A stretch of DNA of 64,000 bases, from positions 1-64,000 of the forward strand of contig NZ_PJRN01000001.1 of NCBI RefSeq assembly GCF_002930105.1, given 5' to 3'. This DNA comes from Billgrantia saliphila. GTDB taxonomy: Bacteria > Pseudomonadota > Gammaproteobacteria > Pseudomonadales > Halomonadaceae. Within the stretch, counting starts at the first letter, position 1. The number at the start of each line of letters is the position of its first letter. The position numbers were made by a program, and so were the translations under genes. Below, in pieces: positions 19,169-27,844 of this stretch. A model generated the notes under the pieces. It saw only the letters and a list, made by a program, of their open reading frames with translations, did no database searches and had not been told where the DNA came from.

Positions 19169-19630
19169 CTAGAGCACGCCCGCTTCGAGCCCTGCTGCCA
19201 GATAGAGGCCGAGCTCCTCAACCTGATCAACGAAGCCATCCTGCCATTCCCCGCGCAGCACTAACGGTTCCTGTGCCCAGCGCCAGCGCAGCCCGGTGAC
19301 GATGCTTTCCACCGCCCGGCGCGTGCCGGTACCGTCGTGTCCGGCGCGGACATACAGGGCGCATGGCAGCCCCTGCTTCTCCTCCAGTACCGCGTAGTAG
19401 CTGCGGTCGAAGAAGTCCTTCAGCGCTCCGCTCATATAGCCGAGATTCTCGGTGGTGCCCAGGAGGATGGCGTCACACCTCAGCACGTCCTCCGGCCCGG
19501 CGTCGAGAGGAGGCTTGGTCACCACTTCAATATCTTCGATGTCAGGGTGGCTGGCGCCGCGCTTGGCAGCGTCACGCAGGGCCTGGGTATTGGACGAGGG
19601 CGCATGGGCCACGATCAACAGTCGCTTCAT
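19169..19630 (-). CDS. Flavodoxin-like NAD(P)H-dependent FMN oxidoreductase
   Basis: A 153-residue flavodoxin-fold protein. The phosphate loop is VAHAPSSNTQALRDAA near the N-terminus and the second flavin loop is LLGTTENLGYMSGALKDFFD, typical of the WrbA/NADPH-dependent FMN reductase group. Such proteins reduce quinones or free flavin. It converges with fadA and is 82 bp from the divergent YbhB-like gene. The ribosome binding site is poor. No obvious pathway partner. Confidence 0.8.
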   Translation of the reverse strand: MKRLLIVAHAPSSNTQALRDAAKRGASHPDIEDIEVVTKPPLDAGPEDVLRCDAILLGTTENLGYMSGALKDFFDRSYYAVLEEKQGLPCALYVRAGHDGTGTRRAVESIVTGLRWRWAQEPLVLRGEWQDGFVDQVEELGLYLAAGLEAGVL

Positions 19631-19712
19631 GTTTGACAGTCTAACGGCTTTTTCCGACGCTGTTTCGGCACCTTCCGCCTTTTTCGTTCGCTACGACAGG
19701 AGGAGACCACCC

Positions 19713-20189
19713 ATGGCCTTTGCCCTTTCGAACATGCAGTTGGAGAGTTCCGCCTTCCAGGCACATGGCGCCATTCCCACCCGCCACGCCGGCGATGGCG
19801 ACGATGTCTCACCAGCATTGAGCTGGAGCGACGCACCGGAGGGGACCAAGGGGTACGCCGTGATCTGCCACGATCCCGATGCGCCGCTGGTGCAGAAAGG
19901 TGGCTACGGCTTCGTTCACTGGCTGCTTTACAACCTGCCGGGCTCCACCACGTCGCTGACCGAGGGTTGCGCTGAAGGAACGGCAGGCAAGAACGACTTC
20001 GGAAAGCTCGGCTATGGCGGCCCGATGCCGCCGGAGGGGCACGGCGTGCACCACTACTATTTCTGGGTGCTGGCGCTCGACAAGCCGACCGACCTGCCCG
20101 AGGGCCTGGATATCGTGGAGCTGCTGAAGCAGCTCGAACCTCATCTCCTGGGTATGAACCGGCTCGTGGGGACCTACAAGCGGGGCTAG
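19713..20189 (+). CDS. YbhB/YbcL family (PEBP) protein
   Basis: A 158-residue phosphatidylethanolamine-binding-protein-like protein. Marks are GDGDDVSPALSWSDAPEGTK, the ligand-pocket motif ICHDPDAP, GFVHWLLYNLP and GPMPPEGHGVHHYYFWVLAL. It has no signal peptide, like cytoplasmic E. coli YbhB. Its biochemical job is not established; homology to Raf kinase inhibitor is structural only. The ATG at 19713 follows AGGAGG; the longer upstream frame is antisense to the flavodoxin gene and is not used. It may be cotranscribed with the membrane protein gene 31 bp downstream. Confidence 0.9.
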   Translation: MAFALSNMQLESSAFQAHGAIPTRHAGDGDDVSPALSWSDAPEGTKGYAVICHDPDAPLVQKGGYGFVHWLLYNLPGSTTSLTEGCAEGTAGKNDFGKLGYGGPMPPEGHGVHHYYFWVLALDKPTDLPEGLDIVELLKQLEPHLLGMNRLVGTYKRG

Positions 20190-20220
20190 TTTCGCTACGG
20201 TGCAATCAGGGAGGATTGCA

Positions 20221-20937
20221 ATGTTCGAGTGGCTGTCCCAGCACGTCGACCCGATCACCGTGCTGACCAATATCGGCACGTTGTTGATCTGGTTGGTCTA
20301 TGCGCAGCTGCTCTATCTCGGCTTTCGCCGTCAGCGGCGACCTCGCCTGCTCATCAACCGCGGCAGGAAAAGCGGCATCGATGCGCTTTGCATCATCAGC
20401 AACATGAGTGCGGAGCCTATTTTCCTCCAACATATCATCGCTGAACTGAGGACCTCACGCGGCGTGATTACCGTCGATGTGACGGATCGCAAGGATACCT
20501 ATGATGAACAGGCCGAAGGGGAGGCGAGGCAACGCCAGGGAGCGACCCAACGCCCCGATCACGCGCCGATCGTCAAGGACGGCTCACACCAGGGCCCCCT
20601 GGAACCAGGGGGCTTCGTGCATATCGACAGCTTTGGCGAGCTGACGTTGCGGCTGGCTCATGAAGGCGGCATCGAGATGCAGGCGTTAAGGCCGGTCGGT
20701 GATGTGGTATTCCACTCCATCACCGTACGCTTGATTTGCATCTACGGCTCCGAGGATTTGCCGATTGGAGCGGAGCGTCGTTTCGACTACATCGAACACG
20801 AGCCGAGTCACGGCTTGGTTCCGGCGACTTGGGATACCAAGCGGTTGGCATCGCGACGTCAGCGTCGCTGGTTGTGTCGCCAGGTCGATTTGCTGAATCG
20901 GTCCGATGTCCTGGATCCGCTCACGCGTGGCCGGTGA
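20221..20937 (+). CDS. Membrane-anchored conserved hypothetical protein
   Basis: A 238-residue protein with one transmembrane segment near the N-terminus (residues 13-33, TNIGTLLIWLVYAQLLYLGF) followed by a positive patch RRQRRPRLLINRGRKSG, so the rest most likely faces the cytoplasm. The soluble part is beta-rich (CIISNMSAEPIFLQHIIAEL, GGFVHIDSFGELTLRL), resembling small beta domains of unknown role. ATG 20221 has GGGAGG nine bases upstream. It follows the YbhB gene closely. No function assigned. Confidence 0.65.
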   Translation: MFEWLSQHVDPITVLTNIGTLLIWLVYAQLLYLGFRRQRRPRLLINRGRKSGIDALCIISNMSAEPIFLQHIIAELRTSRGVITVDVTDRKDTYDEQAEGEARQRQGATQRPDHAPIVKDGSHQGPLEPGGFVHIDSFGELTLRLAHEGGIEMQALRPVGDVVFHSITVRLICIYGSEDLPIGAERRFDYIEHEPSHGLVPATWDTKRLASRRQRRWLCRQVDLLNRSDVLDPLTRGR

Positions 20938-20987
20938 AAAGGGAGCGGCAGCAGATCATCGCCATCCACGGCTGCAATATCGAGATA

Positions 20988-21000
20988 CAAAATCGTTTTG
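20988..21000. promoter_or_regulatory. Small dyad upstream of ectD
   Basis: CAAAA-TCG-TTTTG, a short perfect dyad, lies 81 bp before ectD in the only stretch that could hold its promoter (20938-21080). ectD is osmotically induced in its family, so this could be a regulator site or part of a UP-like element. No clear sigma-70 hexamers were found. Confidence 0.25.
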
Positions 21001-21080
21001 CAGCCGGAGTATACAAAAGCTAGGGTGATGAACTACCTGCCAACGAATGGCAAGTTCTGTATCGAATCAAGGAGGATGGC

Positions 21081-21989
21081 ATGAACGACACCCAAGATCT
21101 CTTTCCTACCCGGTTGGAGCGAAAGTTGGGAATGTTCGAGCGCTTCGACCCGGTCGTGTACAGCGAAGGTGCTCAGCGTCGAGATGGGCCGCTAAGCGAA
21201 GAGCAACTGCGCGAGTACGAGGAGAAAGGGTTTCTCTCGTTCGAGAATTACTTCGACAAGGATGAAATGGATGCTTTCATTCAGGAGCTGCGTGACTACG
21301 AGGAAGATGAGGATCTCAAGCTCTCCGAAGGCACCATTCTGGAGCCGGGGCGCGAAGAGATCCGCTCGATCTTCGGCATCCATGAGATATCGGAGCGCTT
21401 CAGCCGTCTGACCCGCGACCCAAAGCTACTGGCAATGGTCCAGCAACTGCTGGGCAGCGATGTCTACATTCATCAGTCGCGTATCAATTACAAGCCCGGT
21501 TTCAAGGGCAAGGGTTTCGACTGGCATTCCGATTTCGAGACCTGGCACAGTGAGGACGGCATGCCGCGCATGCGCTCGTTGAGCTGTTCCATCATCCTGA
21601 CCGACAACGGCGAATTCAACGGTCCGCTGATGCTGATCCCGGGGTCGCATAAGATGTTCGTGCCCTGCGTGGGCCGGACGCCAACGGACAACTACAAGGA
21701 GTCGCTCAAGAGCCAGGAAGTGGGTGTGCCCGACAATGCCAGCCTGCGTGAGCTGATGATCAGAGGAGATATCGAGGCGCCCAAGGGGCAAGCCGGCTCG
21801 CTGGTGATGTTCGAGTGCAACACCATGCACGGCTCGAACATAAACATGTCATGCTGGCCACGCAGCAACCTGTTCTTCGTTTACAACAGCGTCGAGAATG
21901 GCTTGGTCAATCCTTTTTGCGGCAATCGCCCACGGCCTGAATTTCTCGCCAATAGAAAGGACTGGAGCCCGCTGAAGCCGGTGCGCTGA
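21081..21989 (+). CDS. ectD: Ectoine hydroxylase EctD
   Basis: A 302-residue Fe(II)/2-oxoglutarate dioxygenase that converts ectoine to 5-hydroxyectoine, a cytoplasmic compatible solute. The EctD signature runs from Phe146 (F-x-WHSDFETWHSEDGMP). Iron ligands are His149, Asp151 and His250, and Arg261 is placed to bind 2-oxoglutarate. Length fits the family (about 300). The start has AAGGAGG eight bases upstream. ectABC is not adjacent; an isolated ectD is known in Halomonas and relatives. This gene is the best evidence that the organism is halophilic. Confidence 0.96.
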   Translation: MNDTQDLFPTRLERKLGMFERFDPVVYSEGAQRRDGPLSEEQLREYEEKGFLSFENYFDKDEMDAFIQELRDYEEDEDLKLSEGTILEPGREEIRSIFGIHEISERFSRLTRDPKLLAMVQQLLGSDVYIHQSRINYKPGFKGKGFDWHSDFETWHSEDGMPRMRSLSCSIILTDNGEFNGPLMLIPGSHKMFVPCVGRTPTDNYKESLKSQEVGVPDNASLRELMIRGDIEAPKGQAGSLVMFECNTMHGSNINMSCWPRSNLFFVYNSVENGLVNPFCGNRPRPEFLANRKDWSPLKPVR

Positions 21990-22016
21990 GCGGTATCGAT
22001 TTTCGTGACGAACATG

Positions 22017-22038
22017 GAGGCGCCGTATTCGGCGCCTC
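22017..22038 (+). terminator. Terminator of ectD
   Basis: A perfect 9-bp stem (22017-22025 with 22030-22038) with loop TATT is followed by ATTTCATT. It lies 28 bp after the ectD stop, so ectD is monocistronic. Confidence 0.85.
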
Positions 22039-22095
22039 ATTTCATTCCCGCCCCACGAAAGCGCAGTTGGCTATGCCCTCGTGGAAGACAGGACT

Positions 22096-22866
22096 TCACA
22101 GACGATGGGCGACAACCCGCAAGCGTACGTAATCGGCCGTCCAGTTGCCGTGACTGTCGCTCAGGCTATAGGCGAGCAGGGAGACCGCATCGTTTAGTAC
22201 CGCTTCACGAACTTCCTCCTCGAGACCGTGCAGGAAAGGACTGGCGAAGGTTGCCAACCAGCCGGCCATGCCGGTGGGCAGCGGCGTTGGTCGAGGAAAC
22301 AGTTCGATCGAATCGATCCTGAAGTCGGCTGCCTCGAGGGCTTCGCGGTACTCTCCCGGAGTAGGAAAATACCAAGGAAAGCGGGCCTTGCCACTGATCC
22401 CGCGCGCCTGCAGCGCCGCCAGCAGGGCGGTGCAGATGGCAGCCACGTTGCCGTGTCCGCCGAATTCGGCGACGAAGCGACCACCCGGTTTGAGTGAACG
22501 ATGGATACCGGCGATCACCGCTTCGTGATTCAGCATCCAGTGCAAGGCGGCGTTGCTGAAGACAGCATCGAATTCATGTTCGAAGGAGAGGTGGTGAGCA
22601 TCCATGGTTCTGGCATCGAGCCCACGCTTACGCGCGGCCTCGACCATGTCGGCGGAAGCGTCCACGCCAATCACGTTGGCGCCGGATTTGGCGATTTTCT
22701 CGGTCAGCGCGCCGTCGCCGCAACCCAGGTCGAGGATGCGCTCGCCCGGCTGGGGAGCGAGCAGGCGGGCCACGTCTTCACCTAGCTCGGCCACGAAGTC
22801 GGCATGATGGGCATAGCTCGTGGCATTCCAGCGCTGGCCAGGGGCGGTGTGAGGCAACTGGGTCAT
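22096..22866 (-). CDS. Class I SAM-dependent methyltransferase
   Basis: A 256-residue methyltransferase. Motif I is ILDLGCGDGALTEKIAK, followed by GVDASADMVEAARKRG and the acidic loop AVFSNAALHWM, then LKPGGRFVAEFGGHGN. The pattern WNATSYAHHADFVAELGEDV upstream of motif I and the ALHWM segment recall the trans-aconitate methyltransferase/BioC-like group acting on small carboxylic acids, but the substrate is not certain. I chose ATG 22866 because the 30 residues upstream are unlike the family. It shares direction with the panE-like gene behind it, 94 bp away. Confidence 0.85.
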   Translation of the reverse strand: MTQLPHTAPGQRWNATSYAHHADFVAELGEDVARLLAPQPGERILDLGCGDGALTEKIAKSGANVIGVDASADMVEAARKRGLDARTMDAHHLSFEHEFDAVFSNAALHWMLNHEAVIAGIHRSLKPGGRFVAEFGGHGNVAAICTALLAALQARGISGKARFPWYFPTPGEYREALEAADFRIDSIELFPRPTPLPTGMAGWLATFASPFLHGLEEEVREAVLNDAVSLLAYSLSDSHGNWTADYVRLRVVAHRL

Positions 22867-22960
22867 GATGAACGGGCTCCGGCGGTTCAAGGGGCAGGGC
22901 AACCGGTACCAGAATATCGCATTCCTGGCCTCCGACCACTGGGCCAGGTAAGACATTTTT

Positions 22961-23905
22961 TCAGGCGACGCTGGGGCCCTCTCCCCGGGCTGCCAGTTCC
23001 TGCGGCATCAACGCCGCGTATATCACCGCATGGGTAGGGGTTGCCACGCCGATTGTGCGCCCCAGCCGTACCACTGCGCCGTTTTGAGACTCCAGTTCGG
23101 AGGGCTCTCCTGCCATGATGTTGCGCTGCATGGAGGAGATACTGTCGGCCGGCATGGCATCGATGAATTGCATGGCGCGGGCGACGGCGTCGTCGGGGAA
23201 GGCGACTCCGAGCCCGCGTGCGACGGCATCGATCTCTTCGAGCATCGCCTCGATCATGGCGCGGGTTTCAGGAAGCTGACGCGTAATGCCGATGGGCGCC
23301 CGGGTGATGCTGCCGATACCGCTCATGGCGCAGATGAACAGGAACTTGCTCCACAGGGCGACCTGGATGTCGTCGGGGATCTCGGCGCTGACCCCATGGG
23401 CGTGGTCGAAGGCGGCCTTGAGCCGGGCAGTGCGCTCGCTGCTCCGACTGTCTCGCTCGCCGAGGCGCACGAAGGGATCCACGCCGGCATGACGTATGTG
23501 GCCGGGCGCCTCGCGCCAGGCCAGGATGCCGCACAGGCCCTCGAGCACCGGGCCTGGACCCAGCACTTCGGCAAGGATGTCGGCGGCCTCCACGCCATTT
23601 TCCAGTGGCAAGACCATGGTATCGGGGCCGACCATGGGCCGAATCGCTTCCGCCGCTTCACGCACCTGCCAGGCCTTGACGGCCACTATCACGCAGTCCG
23701 CCACGCCCACCGAAGCCGGATCATCCGTGGCTTTTACGGATGCCAAGTGGACATCGCCCTTGATGCTCGAGACTCTCAGACCGTCGCGCTGCATCGTTGT
23801 CAGATGTTCACCACGTGCGACGAAGGTTACATCCTCGCCAGCCTCGGCAAGGCGTGCGCCGAAATACCCGCCCACGCCACCGCTACCCATGATGACGAAT
23901 TTCAT
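22961..23905 (-). CDS. 2-dehydropantoate 2-reductase family protein
   Basis: A 314-residue NADPH-dependent ketopantoate reductase-like enzyme. The Rossmann glycine loop is VIMGSGGVGGYFGARLAEAG, and LPLENGVEAAD plus the C-terminal DSISSMQRNIMAGEPSELES match PanE/ApbA, where the conserved Lys in the hinge segment ALWSKFLFICAMS and the Glu of SELE are catalytic. PanE makes pantoate for CoA synthesis; paralogues act on other 2-oxo acids, so I leave the symbol blank. AGGAGG is seven bases before the ATG. Confidence 0.88.
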   Translation of the reverse strand: MKFVIMGSGGVGGYFGARLAEAGEDVTFVARGEHLTTMQRDGLRVSSIKGDVHLASVKATDDPASVGVADCVIVAVKAWQVREAAEAIRPMVGPDTMVLPLENGVEAADILAEVLGPGPVLEGLCGILAWREAPGHIRHAGVDPFVRLGERDSRSSERTARLKAAFDHAHGVSAEIPDDIQVALWSKFLFICAMSGIGSITRAPIGITRQLPETRAMIEAMLEEIDAVARGLGVAFPDDAVARAMQFIDAMPADSISSMQRNIMAGEPSELESQNGAVVRLGRTIGVATPTHAVIYAALMPQELAARGEGPSVA

Positions 23906-23928
23906 ATTACCTCCTTCGGATCTTGCTC

Positions 23929-23944
23929 TATTGGAAGCAATAGT
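23929..23944. repeat. Short hairpin in the panE-like promoter gap
   Basis: CTATTG-GAAG-CAATAG is a perfect 6-bp stem with a GNRA-like loop lying 24 bp upstream of the PanE-like start, between it and the divergent PRPP-synthetase-like gene. It may be part of the 5' leader or an operator. Confidence 0.35.
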
Positions 23945-24158
23945 GGCAGAAATGGAGGCGAGACGCTCTGATGAGGCGGATCAATCCGGGAGGCGTCGGG
24001 GCGGCGACTACCGAGCTCGAAGCCGTCGCCCGTGGGTCGTGTTACGCCGCCTTACGTAACGAGAGTGGCATCGGAAGGGCAGCGAGCGTAAGAACGGTTA
24101 CAGTATCGGTGAAGAGATCACCTCAAGGATGAAAACTGGAGTTGTGACGGGAGCTGTG

Positions 24159-25061
24159 ATGAGGGCAGGCCTGCTTTATTTCGAAGACGAACACACCCCC
24201 GCCTTGCACCTGGCTGCGGCGACGTCCATGACGGACCACTGCGTGGCACGTCACCGCTTCCCCGACAAGGAGCTGTGTCTGCGGTTACCGTTCGGCGAGG
24301 ATGTCGATCTGCCGGATCCGCTGGTCATCTACCGTAGCCTCGATCATCCCAACGAGAAGCTCGTCGAGCTGATGTTGCTTGCTCGTCATGCTCGCCAGCG
24401 TGGGGTGAGACGTCTGATTCTGGTGGCGCCCTATCTGGCTTACATGCGCCAGGACATCGCCTTTCACCCCGGCGAGTTGGTCAGTCAGCGGCTCGTGGGC
24501 GGTTTTCTGAGTGAACTGTTCGATGCCGTGTTGACCGTCGATCCGCACTTGCATCGCATCGAGCGACTCGATCAAGCCATTCCCTTGCAACACGCTCTTG
24601 TACTTTCCGGCGCCCCGCGCCTGGCCGAGCTGATCGCCGAGAAGCGGCCCGAGGCGTTGCTGCTGGGGCCCGACAGCGAATCGGCCCAGTGGGTCGAAAG
24701 CGCTGCCCGGGTCTCCGGTCTCGATCACGGCGTCTGCACCAAGACGCGCCGTGGTGATCGCCAGGTCGATATCACCCTGCCCGATATCGACGTCTATGGG
24801 CGGCGAATCGTGCTCATGGATGACATCGCCAGTTCGGGACATACTCTGGCCGAGGCCGCCCGGCGAGTAGTGGCCGCGGGTGCCGTTTCCGTGGATGTCG
24901 CCGTTACCCACGCCTTGTTCGCCGGGGATGCACTCGAGGTCATTCGGCGTGCCGGGGTGGGCGAGGTCTGGAGTACGGATTGCATCGTTCATGCCAGTAA
25001 TGCGGTCGGCATGGCACCGGCTCTGGCGGACGCGCTGTCTCCCCTGCTCGAATCCGACTGA
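24159..25061 (+). CDS. Ribose-phosphate pyrophosphokinase-like protein
   Basis: A 300-residue PRPP-synthetase-family protein with tandem phosphoribosyltransferase folds. The ATP-loop area has LILVAPYLAYMRQDIAFHPGE and VDPHLHRI, and the PRPP loop is IVLMDDIASSGHTLAEA. The flexible catalytic loop KTRRGDRQVDITLPDI differs from the classical Prs loop, and the PRPP loop lacks the usual DTGGT. It looks like the shorter, class III or paralogous group rather than the housekeeping Prs. ATG 24159 has GGGAG five bases upstream and is preferred over ATG 24129. Activity is uncertain. Confidence 0.75.
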   Translation: MRAGLLYFEDEHTPALHLAAATSMTDHCVARHRFPDKELCLRLPFGEDVDLPDPLVIYRSLDHPNEKLVELMLLARHARQRGVRRLILVAPYLAYMRQDIAFHPGELVSQRLVGGFLSELFDAVLTVDPHLHRIERLDQAIPLQHALVLSGAPRLAELIAEKRPEALLLGPDSESAQWVESAARVSGLDHGVCTKTRRGDRQVDITLPDIDVYGRRIVLMDDIASSGHTLAEAARRVVAAGAVSVDVAVTHALFAGDALEVIRRAGVGEVWSTDCIVHASNAVGMAPALADALSPLLESD

Positions 25062-25187
25062 CCACTGTGGAGATAACCGGCGCCTTGTGCCGCGATGAAA
25101 GCCCCGGTGGGCCCGGGACTGGCCAGAGCGTGTGCGAAAGCGTACAACACGCAGCATAAAAGAGTCGTCGGACAGGAGCGAAGAGCA

Positions 25188-25727
25188 ATGACATTGACGC
25201 GAATTGCCGGTGGGTTGCTGCTTGTCATATTCGTTGGCGCTTGCAGCGGCCGGCCGTCAGCGCCGCCGAGCGACGCGCCTGCAACACCGCCAGCCGTAAG
25301 CGAGACGACACGGCAGGATGTGACGCCGATCGCCACCTCGAGGGAAGATCGTTTCTGGACACCGCCGCTCTTCGTTACGGAAGCGGACGAGGCGCACTAC
25401 TATCTAAGCCGTCTGGCCGATCGTCGCTTCGTCGATGTGTACGGGGGCGAAGAGCACCCGCGAGTCTGGTATATCGCGGCGGAACGCCTAGGGCAGATCG
25501 GGGAACCGGCCATTCCGCTCCTCTTCGGCCTCATCGACAGTCAGGACCCCTACGAGCTGATGCTGGTGCTCTATGCGTTGCAGCTGGCCACGCAGGATCC
25601 CCGTGTCCTGGCCCAGACCGGCGGTGACTATGTACGCCTTGGCGCGGTGCTGGACGAGAGTGCCAACGAGGAGAACCGGGATATAGCCTTGGCTTGGTGG
25701 CAGCGACATGGCTGGCACTGGGAATAG
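25188..25727 (+). CDS. Putative lipoprotein with HEAT-like helices
   Basis: A 179-residue exported protein. Residues 1-19 form a signal peptide with lipobox (VGAC, lipidated Cys19), and residues 20-45 are a proline-rich linker. The C-terminal half (WYIAAERLGQIGEPAIPLLFG followed by PYELMLVLYALQLATQDP) reads as paired helices of HEAT type. I know no function. ATG 25188 follows GGAG; the 31 residues upstream in frame are not signal-like. It is 126 bp downstream of the PRPP-synthetase-like gene, probably with its own promoter. Confidence 0.7.
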   Translation: MTLTRIAGGLLLVIFVGACSGRPSAPPSDAPATPPAVSETTRQDVTPIATSREDRFWTPPLFVTEADEAHYYLSRLADRRFVDVYGGEEHPRVWYIAAERLGQIGEPAIPLLFGLIDSQDPYELMLVLYALQLATQDPRVLAQTGGDYVRLGAVLDESANEENRDIALAWWQRHGWHWE

Positions 25728-25780
25728 CCCGAGTTCGAAGAGAAGCAAGGACGGTGCGGATCGCCTGGCGCTACTTGGCA

Positions 25781-26173
25781 CTAGGTCTCGACGACGGAAA
25801 CCTTTCCTGGAGTGCTGCATGGTGGCTCACCCGATAGGCTCGGCAGCGGTCGCCGCCGCACGGCACGGGTTTTCAGCAAGCGGGCGAATTCCAGCAGGAG
25901 GTGCTGGTCCTCTTCGGGCAGGCCCAGGAACGTCATGTTGAGTGTCGCTTGGCGGGCATCGACGAAGTGCTGCTCATCGCCCAGCGAAAAGATATCCGCA
26001 AGATGGTAGTCAAGTGCCGCGGCGATTCGGTACAACAACTCCAGGCTAGGCTTGGCCGCACCACGTTCGATGCGCGAAAGATTACCCACATGAGACCCCA
26101 CCTGTCTGGCCAGTTGGGCAAGGGTCATGCCCCGCTCGAGCCTGAGTTGCTTGAGCGTTCCGCCAAGATTCAT
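25781..26173 (-). CDS. XRE family transcriptional regulator
   Basis: A 130-residue protein with one N-terminal Cro/C1-type helix-turn-helix: LKQLRLERGMTLAQLARQVG, then VGNLSRIERGAAKPSLELLY. The C-terminal 60 residues are polar with a likely disordered, Ser/Pro-rich tail. ATG 26173 with GGGA upstream starts at the domain boundary; an in-frame extension to 26308 would run through the AT-rich gap and is unlikely. It is divergent from the cytosine deaminase gene and may regulate it. Confidence 0.82.
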   Translation of the reverse strand: MNLGGTLKQLRLERGMTLAQLARQVGSHVGNLSRIERGAAKPSLELLYRIAAALDYHLADIFSLGDEQHFVDARQATLNMTFLGLPEEDQHLLLEFARLLKTRAVRRRPLPSLSGEPPCSTPGKVSVVET

Positions 26174-26437
26174 ATGTTCCCATGCTCCTGCGCTCGCTAG
26201 GGAGAGCTTCATTCTAACCGTAAAAAGCCAAGTCACAAAAAAACCGATATTGACAGCTTGAAGTGCATTATTTGGCCTAGACCAAGTGTATTTAAGGCAT
26301 ATAAGCATTAATTAAATTAAATATATTCCTTTGCTAACGAGGAGTGCCAAAGTCCAGGGTGCCGAGAATAGAGGTAACTGTGCTGTGGAGTTGCTAAGTT
26401 CATGACGACCGACACCCCACCAGGACAAGGAGAGGAA
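26174..26437. other. AT-rich intergenic region between divergent XRE and deaminase genes
   Basis: This 264-bp gap is markedly AT-rich compared with its surroundings, especially 26215-26335, which includes several runs of A and T and TTGACA at 26250-26255. It should hold both divergent promoters. I could not pair hexamers with proper spacing. The low GC suggests a nucleoid-protein-bound control region or transferred DNA. Confidence 0.5.
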
Positions 26438-26875
26438 ATGGACATTCATATGCAGGCGGCGCTGGAGGAAGCCCGTGATGGCTTGGCGGAAGGGGGGATT
26501 CCCATCGGTTCGGTGCTGGTGCACCGTGACCGCATTCTGGGACGGGGCCATAACCGCCGAGTGCAGGCCGGCAGTACGGTACTGCACGGCGAAATGGACG
26601 CGCTGGAGCGTGCAGGGCGCCAGCCGGCATCGGTCTATCGCGAATGCACGCTCTACACAACGCTGTCGCCGTGCGCCATGTGCAGCGGGGCAATTCTGCT
26701 TTATGGCATTCCCCGGGTGGTGGTGGGAGAAAACCGGACCTTTCGCGGCGAGGAGGCATTGCTCAGGACGAGGGGTGTCACGGTCGAGGTACTGCAGCTG
26801 CCGGAGTGCATCGAGCTGATGAGAAACTTCATCGAAAGCGCACCGCAACTATGGCACGAGGATATCGGCGAGTGA
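26438..26875 (+). CDS. Cytosine deaminase of the yeast FCY1 type
   Basis: A 145-residue zinc deaminase. Zinc ligands are His and the catalytic Glu in LHGEMDALE and the cysteines of SPCAMCSGA. The protein resembles yeast cytosine deaminase along its whole length: MDI start, GGIPIGSVLV, LYTTLSPC, LLYGIPRVVVGENRTFRG, and the characteristic C-terminus ending WHEDIGE. Cytosine to uracil salvage is therefore likely; guanine or other nucleobase deaminases are possible. The E. coli enzyme CodA is an unrelated TIM barrel. AAGGAG lies five bases before ATG 26438, which matches the yeast start. Confidence 0.85.
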   Translation: MDIHMQAALEEARDGLAEGGIPIGSVLVHRDRILGRGHNRRVQAGSTVLHGEMDALERAGRQPASVYRECTLYTTLSPCAMCSGAILLYGIPRVVVGENRTFRGEEALLRTRGVTVEVLQLPECIELMRNFIESAPQLWHEDIGE

Positions 26876-26911
26876 GCCATGGCCGACTATGGTGCTCCCG
26901 GGGTGCCTCGT

Positions 26912-27817
26912 TCAGCCTGCAGGCCCGAGGCATGCAGGCAAACTGTCTCGTAGTGAGCGGGGAAGGATATCGAGATCATCGAAGCCGCCCACGCCAGGTG
27001 CGACCACGTTGTCCTCGGCCATCATGATGACCTGGTCGCGAGTCAACGGCGGTCCGGGCAATGGCGAGGCGAGCAGGGCGATGGCATGCCACAGGGCAAA
27101 CGGAACCGGCAGCAGCGGTCGTTCGCGTTCCAGGTAAGCCATGACCTGCTCCAGTACTTCCCGGTAGGCGAGGATGTCGGGCCCTCCGAGTTCGAATAGA
27201 CGACGCTCGAAGGGCACTGAGCCCAGCAGCCGCGAGATCGATCGTGCGACGTCGATAACGTGTACCGGCTGCAGTCGTGTCTCGCCGCGCCCGAACAGCG
27301 GGACGAGCGGTAACCGGGTCAGTTCCGCCAGGCGGTTGAGAAAGGCGTCGTGGGGACCGAACATGACGCTCGGTCGCAGGATGATCGCCTTGGAGTAGGC
27401 GTCGATGACAGCCGCCTCCCCACGTCCCCTGGCACTGACGTAGCGGGAACGCGAGGCGGGGTCGGCACCGATGCCCGAGAGCTGTATCAGTGAGCGTATT
27501 CCGGCCTGCTGGGCGAGCCTGGCGAGCCGTGCGGCACCCTGGACATGGATATCCTCGAAGCGCAGTTGCTTGTGCTCCACGTAGAGGCTGACGGCGTTGA
27601 CCACGCCATCGGCTCCCTCGAGCGCTTTCGCCACATCCTCCTCGCAGCGAATGTCGACCGTTACCCTCTCGAGCGGATCGGTGGTCTCGGCCCATGCGGG
27701 CAGGCGTGGGTTCCGCGCTGCGATGCGCACCGCATGGCCCGCTTCCACCAGCTCCTTCACCACATGGCCACCGAGAAAGCCGGTCCCACCGAATACGGCG
27801 ATAAGCGCCTGCGACAT
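26912..27817 (-). CDS. NDUFA9-like NAD(P)-binding protein
   Basis: A 301-residue atypical short-chain dehydrogenase of the complex I NDUFA9/NmrA-like group. The nucleotide-binding loop is IAVFGGTGFLGGHVVKELVE; later segments are LIQLSGIGADPASRSRYVSARGRGEAAV (which replaces the catalytic YxxxK) and ILRPSVMFGPHDAFLNRLAE. In eukaryotes it binds complex I; in bacteria roles vary from ubiquinone synthesis to redox sensing. GGAGG precedes the ATG. It lies 27 bp after the start side of the Lrp gene's 3' end, both on this strand, so the two may be cotranscribed. Confidence 0.85.
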   Translation of the reverse strand: MSQALIAVFGGTGFLGGHVVKELVEAGHAVRIAARNPRLPAWAETTDPLERVTVDIRCEEDVAKALEGADGVVNAVSLYVEHKQLRFEDIHVQGAARLARLAQQAGIRSLIQLSGIGADPASRSRYVSARGRGEAAVIDAYSKAIILRPSVMFGPHDAFLNRLAELTRLPLVPLFGRGETRLQPVHVIDVARSISRLLGSVPFERRLFELGGPDILAYREVLEQVMAYLERERPLLPVPFALWHAIALLASPLPGPPLTRDQVIMMAEDNVVAPGVGGFDDLDILPRSLRDSLPACLGPAG

Positions 27818-27844
27818 GCTGCCTCCGTCCGTTGTCGTTTCAGG

